Positions 1 through 5,127 of a DNA stretch of 5,127 nucleotides are shown piece after piece. Source of the DNA: Spirochaetia bacterium (GTDB taxonomy: Bacteria; Spirochaetota; Leptospirae; Leptospirales; Leptonemataceae); assembly GCA_016195395.1 (NCBI GenBank), contig JACPZR010000253.1:1-5127 (forward strand), given 5' to 3'. A program made the translations under genes and the position numbers. Each line of letters opens with the position of its first letter. Position 1 is the stretch's first letter. The notes below the pieces were generated by a model, which saw only the letters and a program-made list of their open reading frames with translations, ran no database searches and was not told the DNA's origin.

Positions 1-1
1 C

Positions 2-892
2 GGAGTATTTCGAGACGTTATGAAAGCGCATCCGGGAACGGCCTTCAGCCGCGCCACGAAAGAAGGATCGGTGAAATTTGCAACCGTCCGCACCGGTGAC
101 GTTTCCGGGATGCTGGTTCTGACGGTTGAAAAGAATCTGTCGCACGACCTGCGGCTGGATACGGACGTTATGCTGGAAGCCATGGTTGCAGCGCTGAAGG
201 ATCTTACTTCCAGAACAGGATATCGCGTGTCACTCGTAGTCTGTGAGACCGTCCACCCCGCCGATGTGTCCTGCATTCCCGGAGGCCGTGTGATTTTTGG
301 AGACAGCTGGTTTCAAGACCGGCTGGGCGGCGCAACATTCGATGTCCCATACGACGCGTTTTTCCAGCCTAATCCATCGGCGTTTGATGAACTTCTCCGC
401 TGGTGCACAAAACAACTTTCGCCGCTTCCGGCGTCGTCCACACTTTACGACCTCTACTGCGGCAGCGGAACGTTATCCAAACTATTCTCCAGCGCATTCC
501 CCGGTCGCTTTCAAGAGATCGTTGGTTTCGAATTCATAGCGTCCGCTGCTGACACCGCGGCCCGCGCGCATGAGTCCGCTCTTCTGCCCGCAAAGTTTCA
601 TGCGCTGGATCTGAACCAGCCCGGGGCGCTGCACCTGAATGCCGATAACGCCCTTGTTGTGTGCGATCCGCCGCGTCCCGGCTTGTCTGACGAAGTGAAG
701 CGAGCGCTCATGGAAGCATCTGACAGGATTCCGCACATTCTGTATATATCATGCAACCCTGATTCGCAGATCAGGGACTTGGCCCACCTGTCATCGGCGT
801 ATGCGCCGGTGAGCGCCGCGATTGCGGACTGTTATCCGCAGACGCCGCATCTGGAGCAGGCCGTGCTCTTGTCAAAACGTGAGCCTGTCTGA
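2..892 (+). CDS. TrmA/RlmD-family RNA (uracil-5-)-methyltransferase, C-terminal part (5' end outside window)
   Basis: This enzyme uses S-adenosylmethionine to methylate C5 of a uridine in tRNA or rRNA, in the cytoplasm. The frame is open to the left edge, so the ATG at 20 is probably internal. About 296 residues are visible, against roughly 380-450 for the family; the missing part would carry any TRAM domain and Fe-S cysteines. Numbering from the ATG at 20, the catalytic domain is complete: FFQPNP (114-119), the SAM-binding loop DLYCGSGTLS (144-153), the SAM-ribose acidic strand GFE (169-171), DPPRPGL (216-222), the nucleophile Cys245 in YISCNP, and the general base Glu279 in the closing PQTPHLE motif. 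The usual FFQxN motif has Pro where Val is common. The stop is at 890-892, 43 bases before the next likely start, so the two genes may be co-transcribed. Family and catalytic competence are well supported. Which uridine is modified (tRNA U54 or 23S rRNA sites) cannot be told from this part, so no gene symbol is given. Confidence 0.93.
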   Translation, partial: GVFRDVMKAHPGTAFSRATKEGSVKFATVRTGDVSGMLVLTVEKNLSHDLRLDTDVMLEAMVAALKDLTSRTGYRVSLVVCETVHPADVSCIPGGRVIFGDSWFQDRLGGATFDVPYDAFFQPNPSAFDELLRWCTKQLSPLPASSTLYDLYCGSGTLSKLFSSAFPGRFQEIVGFEFIASAADTAARAHESALLPAKFHALDLNQPGALHLNADNALVVCDPPRPGLSDEVKRALMEASDRIPHILYISCNPDSQIRDLAHLSSAYAPVSAAIADCYPQTPHLEQAVLLSKREPV

Positions 893-935
893 AATAAAGT
901 GTTGTCAACGGTTTCCGAAAGAATCAAAAACGGCT

Positions 936-3587
936 GTGCGTGGCGCGGCAGGGTGGTTCGTATCGGTTTTGTTTCTGTGCGCTGTTGCGGATGTGGCGGG
1001 CCAGCCATTTTCAGTCCAACAGATCAAAGAGATTTTTCCGCAGAGCCTGAATTCAACCACATCGCATACGTGGTGGATTACTGACAAGGACGTAGAACCC
1101 AGCCTCGTCTCGCGGGCACTTCTCAAAGCAGCCGATTCCGGCCTCGAGAGTGGTCTTGTTTCGCAGGGCTGGCTCCCGGCAATGGTGCCCGGCGCCGCCC
1201 CGGACGTGCGGGGATTTCCCCGGGACTCCATGCGCGCATGGTATGCCAAGACCTTCTATCTTGAGTCGGACGCGCCAGCGTCTCTGGCCTTTCATCTGGG
1301 TCTGATCGATGATTCTGACATCTGCTATTTGAACGGAGTGCGCATTGGTTCCTCGGGGGACATTGCCGCCAAGGGAGCCACAGCGTACGATAAAGAGCGC
1401 ATCTATTTGATACCGGATGGTGTGGTCCGTCGCGGCGGCGTAAACGTTATACTGATCAACGTCCGGGGAATCTTTCACGGGACGTGGGGATTCTGGCAGG
1501 GGCGCACGGAAATCGGTCCGGCCAGGCTTCTGCTCTCGCGTTATTACCGCCTGCTCTACACTGAGCTCTTGTTTCTTGCCAGCTACTTCACAGTGGGATC
1601 CTACTTTCTCTTTCTTTTCCTGCGTCGGCGCGCGGAAATTGAAAACCTGCTCTTTGGTGTCTTCGTGTACATCCTCGTATGCTATGGGATACTGAAGTCG
1701 CAGGTGCGATTTGAGGTGGGGCTCGATTTTCTCACAGGAAAGCGCTTGGAGTATTTGTTCCTATACGGGATCGTTCCCAGCTTTTACCTGTTCATACGAT
1801 CTTCTTTCAAGTTCGACCGCACCCGTTGGGTGCGGATTGCTGACGTGATCGGTTTCGTCTCCTCTGCGGCTTTGGCTGCCTGCGCCGCAACGGTGCTTCT
1901 TTCTAATGACGCTATCTTTTGGTGGGACGTAAACAAGAACGTGGGCCAGCCGTTGTGGGCCCCGCTGATCATCGAAATCCTCGGCATCCTTGTGGTGCAG
2001 GCGCGTCGCTCCAACCGTGACGCCTTTTATATGCTGGGAGGATTTGCTGTTATCACAGTGGGCATGATGGTCGACATCGCTTCGAACCGCAGCTATATCA
2101 ATCTGCCTCCGTTGATGAGCTACGTGTTTTTGGCCTTTGTCATGAGTCTGGCCCTGATCCTTGCCAACCGATTTGTGCGGTTGAACAAAGAAGTGGAGGA
2201 TCTCAACACAAACCTGGAAAAGAAGGTGGAGCACAGGACCAACCAGCTCAAAGAATCTCTGACGCAGGTTCAGGCCTTGAAGGAGCAGCAGGACGGCGAT
2301 TATTTCCTCACGTCGCTTTTGTTGTCCCCGCTTTCAGGCCAGCATGCCCGGTCGGAACGGGTGAATCTGCAATTTTATGTGAAGCAGAGCAAGGCGTTTT
2401 CATTCAAAAGATGGAACGCGTCCATTGGCGGAGATATCTGCGTGGCACATACGCTGACGTTGTGCGGGCGGAGCCACGTGGTGTTTTTGAACGGGGATGC
2501 TATGGGAAAATCCATGCAGGGTGCGGGCGGCGCTCTGGTGCTGGGCACCGTTTTCAAGGCGATGGTGACACGCACGCAGTCGACAGAGGCGGCAAGAAAC
2601 CTCCACCCTGAACAGTGGCTCAAGCAGTGCTTTCACGAACTCCAGAGCGTCTTTGTGGCTTTTGACGGGACCATGCTGATCTCTGCGGTCTTGGGCATCA
2701 TCGATGAGCAGCGTGGCATTCTTTATTACGTAAACGCGGAACATCCCCAGCCGGTCCTCTTTCGCGGTGGTAGAGCAACATTCCTGGGAGAGCCGGGTTG
2801 GCTCCATAAGATCGGAGTCGAATGGAATGTTGAGCGGCCGTTGCGGGTCCATCTCTTCCAGCTGGAGCCGGATGATGTCGTGATCGCGGGGTCCGACGGT
2901 CGGGATGATTTGGACCTGGGTGTGGACGAGACGGGGACTCGCATTATCAACGAAGACGAAACGCTCTTTCTGCGCGCCGTGGAATCGTCGGAGGGGGACC
3001 TGACCCGTTTGAAAGAAGGACTGCTCCGAACCGGCCGCCTGACCGACGATTTGTCTTTGATTCGGATAGGCTACCGGGAAGACGCTGCGGTTTTAGAAAG
3101 ACGGGAACACCCCGAACTCCGAGACCTGATGAAAGAGGGCAGGGAGCTGGTGGAACAGGGAAGCGTGGAAGAAGCCCGGTTCAAATTTGCTTATATACTG
3201 GAACGTTATCCCGGAAGCACCGGAGCCCTCCGCGCATTGGTGCGGCTGAATCTTCGTGCGGGGCGGTATGCGGAAGCGGCAAAGCACGCGGAGCGGTATC
3301 TGGAGCTGCGCCCCTTGGACACTGAATTCCTGTATCTGGCGGCATGCGCCGGAAAGGCGTCGGCCAAGGATTCGCGGGACGAGGGTTCACTGCGGGCTGC
3401 AGCGGCTTTGGGCGAGCGCTGTCGCCTGCGGGAGCCGGAACATGTTAATAATCTCTTGAATCTGGCGGATATTTACCGCCTGCTGGGCAATCCAGAGCGT
3501 TCTCATAAATTGCTTTCAGAGGCGGAGAAGCATCCAGGCGGGGACAGAGCTGCTGCGGAAAAACTCCGCGCGCTCCTTCAATCATAG
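936..3587 (+). CDS. 7TM sensor / SpoIIE-type PP2C serine phosphatase with C-terminal TPRs
   Basis: A predicted inner-membrane receptor that turns an external cue into protein serine/threonine dephosphorylation. Numbered from GTG 936 (883 aa): signal peptide 1-22, likely cut before Gln23; a beta-rich extracytoplasmic domain about 23-200 with a DDSD...NGVRIG stretch (125-138) like jelly-roll sugar-binding modules; seven hydrophobic helices near 206-229, 238-253, 273-287, 304-322, 340-354, 364-382 and 393-409, as in 7TMR-DISM receptors; a charged coiled coil 412-452; a PP2C/SpoIIE domain about 474-712; and TPR-like helix pairs 728-761, 763-796 and 835-868. Phosphatase metal ligands look intact: GGD (Asp500), NGDAMGKS (Asp521), SDG (Asp654), DD (704-705). 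Start: GTG 936 puts the signal peptide first, but has only a weak AAAGAA upstream. GTG 879 (902 aa, overlapping the previous gene by 14 bases) is the main alternative; a TTG at 822 would overlap by 71 bases and is unlikely. Family-typical targets are phosphorylated STAS anti-anti-sigma proteins, but no such partner is encoded nearby. Domain calls are strong; ligand and target are unknown. Confidence 0.92.
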   Translation: MRGAAGWFVSVLFLCAVADVAGQPFSVQQIKEIFPQSLNSTTSHTWWITDKDVEPSLVSRALLKAADSGLESGLVSQGWLPAMVPGAAPDVRGFPRDSMRAWYAKTFYLESDAPASLAFHLGLIDDSDICYLNGVRIGSSGDIAAKGATAYDKERIYLIPDGVVRRGGVNVILINVRGIFHGTWGFWQGRTEIGPARLLLSRYYRLLYTELLFLASYFTVGSYFLFLFLRRRAEIENLLFGVFVYILVCYGILKSQVRFEVGLDFLTGKRLEYLFLYGIVPSFYLFIRSSFKFDRTRWVRIADVIGFVSSAALAACAATVLLSNDAIFWWDVNKNVGQPLWAPLIIEILGILVVQARRSNRDAFYMLGGFAVITVGMMVDIASNRSYINLPPLMSYVFLAFVMSLALILANRFVRLNKEVEDLNTNLEKKVEHRTNQLKESLTQVQALKEQQDGDYFLTSLLLSPLSGQHARSERVNLQFYVKQSKAFSFKRWNASIGGDICVAHTLTLCGRSHVVFLNGDAMGKSMQGAGGALVLGTVFKAMVTRTQSTEAARNLHPEQWLKQCFHELQSVFVAFDGTMLISAVLGIIDEQRGILYYVNAEHPQPVLFRGGRATFLGEPGWLHKIGVEWNVERPLRVHLFQLEPDDVVIAGSDGRDDLDLGVDETGTRIINEDETLFLRAVESSEGDLTRLKEGLLRTGRLTDDLSLIRIGYREDAAVLERREHPELRDLMKEGRELVEQGSVEEARFKFAYILERYPGSTGALRALVRLNLRAGRYAEAAKHAERYLELRPLDTEFLYLAACAGKASAKDSRDEGSLRAAAALGERCRLREPEHVNNLLNLADIYRLLGNPERSHKLLSEAEKHPGGDRAAAEKLRALLQS

Positions 3588-3613
3588 GGCTGGGCGCGCG
3601 CGTTCCGGGCAGA
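3588..3613. other. Convergent 26-base junction with a small GC hairpin
   Basis: The phosphatase gene (+) and the hydrolase gene (-) end tail to tail only 26 bases apart. The gap contains an alternating run GCGCGCGCG. A 5-bp inverted repeat, CCGGG at 3605-3609 and CCCGG at 3618-3622 with an 8-base loop, straddles the hydrolase stop codon. Neither strand has a T-run after the hairpin, so it does not look like a standard intrinsic terminator. Transcripts may end by another mechanism or overlap. Confidence 0.35.
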
Positions 3614-4636
3614 TCACCCCGGGCCTGTCCATGTATAACGCTCATATGGCGGATCGACTTCCAGAATGGCAGCCTCTCCGCGCTTGATCAGCTCAAGGAC
3701 CATCGAGTGAATCATCGCGATCGCGGTCAAATAGTGGGGACTGTCCTTGACCTTCTCTCCCATGGAGTCATGGACAAGTTCGGCCAGATCGTGGTCTTTC
3801 TCCTTTAAACGACGCATAACGCCCCGCTCCAGAAGCGCGAGTGTCTTGGAGAGGAGCCGGATGGCGCGGTGCGGGTCCTGAGGCTCCTTCCCGTGGGCCG
3901 GGAGAATCCGTTTAATGGGGAGTTTCAGGAGCCGGTCCAGGGACCGCCGGTAGTCTTCCAAGTTTCCGTCCACTTCCGAGTACACTGCGGAGATGTTCTC
4001 GAGAATCAAGTCGCCCGTGAAGTATATACCTTCACCCAGAATGTACGGTGTCAGGTGCCAGCAGTTGTGACCCGGCGTGTAGAGGAACCCCAGCTCGCGG
4101 CCTCCCACAGAGATAACGTCGCCTTCGCGCAGCTCGACGTCAAAGCGGAGGTGCGGCTGAAGTTTGCCGCTGTGCTCCACGGAATCGAAAAAGCGGTGCC
4201 AGCCTTTTTCAGACCGGTCCAATTCCTTCTGGCGGACTTCCTTGTCCGGGTGCGCTTTGTAGATCAAACGGTTCATGGCGCGTTGAAAGCGGCGGATGTG
4301 CTCTCTGTAGTCGCCCACAGCGTCCGCCATGCCGAGCATGCCGTACATTTTCGCATCCGTGTAAAACCGCAGGGTGAGCGCGCCGCTGATGTGGTCCACA
4401 TGATCGTGAGTATAGACCACGTGCTCAATGTCATGAAAGGAAAGTCCCAGCTTCCGCAACGAGCGCTGCAGGAGACCCAGGTTTTGGACATAGCCGGTGT
4501 CAATGAGAGTGGGCTCGCCGGAGGTGATCAGGTAGATGTTGTTGGGCGCGTAGAAGGGCTGAGGGATAACGATCCGATACACATCAGGAGCGATCTCTTC
4601 CGGTTTCGGCACCGCGTCGTATTGAAAGACTTTCAT
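3614..4636 (-). CDS. Metallo-beta-lactamase-fold metal-dependent hydrolase
   Basis: A 340-residue soluble, probably cytoplasmic hydrolase of the MBL superfamily; I see no signal peptide. All metal-binding motifs are present: LIDTG (44-48, Asp46), the HxHxDH motif as THDHVDH (His77, His79, Asp81, His82), TPGH (His190), FTGD (Asp209) and PAHG (His248). This is the full ligand set for a binuclear, usually zinc, site. The C-terminal part (about 251-325) is helical and charged, as in LACTB2-like and other multi-domain MBL hydrolases. Between HxHxDH and TPGH lie about 107 residues, including a strongly charged helical stretch near 108-160, longer than in compact glyoxalase II-type enzymes. The ATG at 4634-4636 is the only usable start: an in-frame TAG lies about 30 bases upstream with no ATG, GTG or TTG between. 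I see no good Shine-Dalgarno sequence. It is divergent from the rhodanese gene. The substrate is unknown; thioester, nucleic acid or lactone hydrolysis are all possible for this fold. Confidence 0.94.
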   Translation of the reverse strand: MKVFQYDAVPKPEEIAPDVYRIVIPQPFYAPNNIYLITSGEPTLIDTGYVQNLGLLQRSLRKLGLSFHDIEHVVYTHDHVDHISGALTLRFYTDAKMYGMLGMADAVGDYREHIRRFQRAMNRLIYKAHPDKEVRQKELDRSEKGWHRFFDSVEHSGKLQPHLRFDVELREGDVISVGGRELGFLYTPGHNCWHLTPYILGEGIYFTGDLILENISAVYSEVDGNLEDYRRSLDRLLKLPIKRILPAHGKEPQDPHRAIRLLSKTLALLERGVMRRLKEKDHDLAELVHDSMGEKVKDSPHYLTAIAMIHSMVLELIKRGEAAILEVDPPYERYTWTGPG

Positions 4637-4749
4637 TGGGTCAAAGACACGGTTCTCTAGCGGTGACTACGGGCAACCCAAAAAGCCGTGGCCTCCCCTC
4701 CGCGTTGTCTTGGGCTTGCCACCCAGCGTGCCCGCCGGTTTCGGGACAT
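4637..4749. promoter_or_regulatory. Divergent intergenic region between hydrolase and rhodanese genes
   Basis: These 113 bases must hold the start signals for both flanking genes unless the rhodanese gene is read from elsewhere. I could not identify a convincing -35/-10 pair for either strand. It contains the imperfect inverted repeat listed separately. A weak GGGA at 4743-4746 sits only three bases before the rhodanese ATG, which is close for a ribosome binding site. The role as a control region is inferred from position only. Confidence 0.4.
4671..4724. repeat. Imperfect inverted repeat in the divergent intergenic region
   Basis: GGGCAACCCAA at 4671-4681 is mirrored by TTGGGCTTGCC at 4710-4720, followed by ACCC. 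CCCAA pairs with TTGGG, CAA with TTG and GG with CC, giving ten base pairs with one bulged C at 4715 and a 28-base loop. It could fold in the leader of the rhodanese mRNA or be a binding site for a dimeric regulator; chance in GC-rich DNA is also possible. Confidence 0.3.
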
Positions 4750-5040
4750 ATGAACGGAAAAGCCAACACGTCAGAAGTCCAAGCCATGATCAAGAACGGC
4801 GCCCTTGTTGTGGACGTGAGAACCCCCGGTGAATTCGATTCCGGTCACTATCCCGGCGCTCTTAATATTCCCCATACTGAGATTGGCGCGCGCCTGGCTG
4901 AACTGGGAGCAAAGGACAAAGGGATCGTTCTCTACTGCCGTTCCGGTCAGCGCAGCGGCGTAGCCCTGGGCATTGTGTCTGCGGCGGGCTTCACCAAAGC
5001 TGTCAACGCCGGCGGATACGTGGACATGCCCAAGCCCTGA
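4750..5040 (+). CDS. Single-domain rhodanese-like sulfurtransferase
   Basis: A 96-residue rhodanese domain that probably carries sulfur as a cysteine persulfide and passes it from a donor such as thiosulfate, or another persulfide, to an acceptor thiol or cyanide. It shows the family signature DVRTPGEFDSGHYPGALNIP (22-41) and the active-site loop CRSGQR, with Cys63 as the persulfide-forming residue and Arg68 closing the CxxxxR loop. The end, NAGGYVDMPKP (86-96), matches the PspE/GlpE-like small rhodanese style. The ATG at 4750 gives a normal single-domain length. The frame stays open upstream to 4636, but those 38 residues are Pro/Ser/Gly-rich, unlike a signal peptide or domain, so I leave them out. 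Without a signal peptide the protein is predicted cytoplasmic, whereas PspE is periplasmic. The divergent MBL-fold gene suggests, but does not show, a shared sulfur-related role. Family confidence is high; donor and acceptor are unknown. Confidence 0.92.
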   Translation: MNGKANTSEVQAMIKNGALVVDVRTPGEFDSGHYPGALNIPHTEIGARLAELGAKDKGIVLYCRSGQRSGVALGIVSAAGFTKAVNAGGYVDMPKP

Positions 5041-5110
5041 CCGGTGATCAATAAACGGGCATTTCCCCGGAACGACGAGCAGTCCCCGACACGCAACGCG
5101 CGGAGTGCCT

Positions 5111-5127
5111 AAAAAAAAAGAAAAAAA
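5111..5127. repeat. A-rich run at the right window edge
   Basis: Nine A, one G and seven A close the window, in sharp contrast to the GC-rich sequence before it. Read on the - strand this is a T-run, which would suit the tail of an intrinsic terminator for a gene lying to the right; the hairpin would be outside the window. Read on the + strand it could be an A-tract upstream of a next gene. The window ends too soon to choose. Confidence 0.5.

Noticed and set aside
822..878. Phosphatase gene start at TTG 822
   Set aside because: It would overlap the methyltransferase gene by 71 bases and place an Arg-rich, non-conserved-looking stretch before the signal peptide.
972..985. Lipoprotein signal (Cys in the hydrophobic core of the phosphatase leader)
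   Set aside because: The residues before the Cys read LFLC, which does not fit the usual L-[AS]-[GA]-C lipobox, and the hydrophobic core continues past it.
1053..1478. A 141-codon open frame on the - strand
   Set aside because: Antisense to the sensor domain of the phosphatase gene, with no domain signature or separate start signals.
1761..2234. A 157-codon open frame on the - strand inside the phosphatase gene
   Set aside because: Antisense to the membrane-spanning and coiled-coil coding region, His/Gln/Arg-rich, without motifs; a shadow frame.
3869..4660. A 263-codon open frame on the + strand opposite the MBL hydrolase
   Set aside because: It lies almost wholly antisense to a gene with a complete set of catalytic motifs; its product shows no recognisable domain and is what GC-rich coding DNA gives on the opposite strand.
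4636..4749. N-terminal extension of the rhodanese from a TTG at 4636
   Set aside because: The 38 extra residues look like translated intergenic sequence, have no signal peptide or domain character, and the TTG overlaps the start codon of the divergent hydrolase gene.
5056..5069. Small hairpin CGGG...CCCG after the rhodanese gene as a terminator
   Set aside because: Only four base pairs with a six-base loop and no T-run following on the + strand; no better than chance.

Overview
The window has a GC content that looks to be somewhat above 50% by eye. It holds four protein-coding genes packed with little spacing and no RNA gene, CRISPR array or insertion sequence that I can see. The best taxonomic clue is the large signalling protein. 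Its order of parts (secreted beta-rich sensor, seven membrane helices, coiled coil, PP2C/SpoIIE phosphatase, TPR tail) and its wording around the DGDYFLTSLL and NGDAMGKS stretches recall proteins expanded in spirochaetes of the Leptospira group. The base composition would fit Leptonema- or Turneriella-like members better than low-GC Leptospira. This assignment is from memory of family style, not a search, and is moderate to weak.

Layout: (1) Bases 2-892, + strand: the C-terminal part of a TrmA/RlmD-family RNA uracil-5-methyltransferase, cut by the left edge of the window but keeping the whole catalytic domain. (2) Bases 936-3587, + strand (possibly starting at 879): the membrane-bound SpoIIE-type phosphatase. 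(3) A 26-base convergent junction. (4) Bases 3614-4636, - strand: a metallo-beta-lactamase-fold hydrolase with a complete binuclear metal site and a long helical insertion. (5) A 113-base divergent intergenic region with an imperfect inverted repeat. (6) Bases 4750-5040, + strand: a small single-domain rhodanese sulfurtransferase. (7) An 87-base tail without a gene, ending in an A-rich run at the window edge.

How the genes work together: the methyltransferase and phosphatase genes are close enough to share a transcript, but nothing links RNA modification to the phosphatase functionally. The phosphatase is an orphan here, with no anti-sigma kinase (RsbW-like) or STAS antagonist (RsbV-like) gene beside it. 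The hydrolase and rhodanese genes are divergent and could share a control region. MBL-fold/rhodanese pairs are known in sulfur and persulfide metabolism, but this hydrolase does not clearly belong to the persulfide dioxygenase type, so that link is only a hypothesis. I see no clear new multi-gene system. The most interesting item is the sensor-phosphatase-TPR protein.
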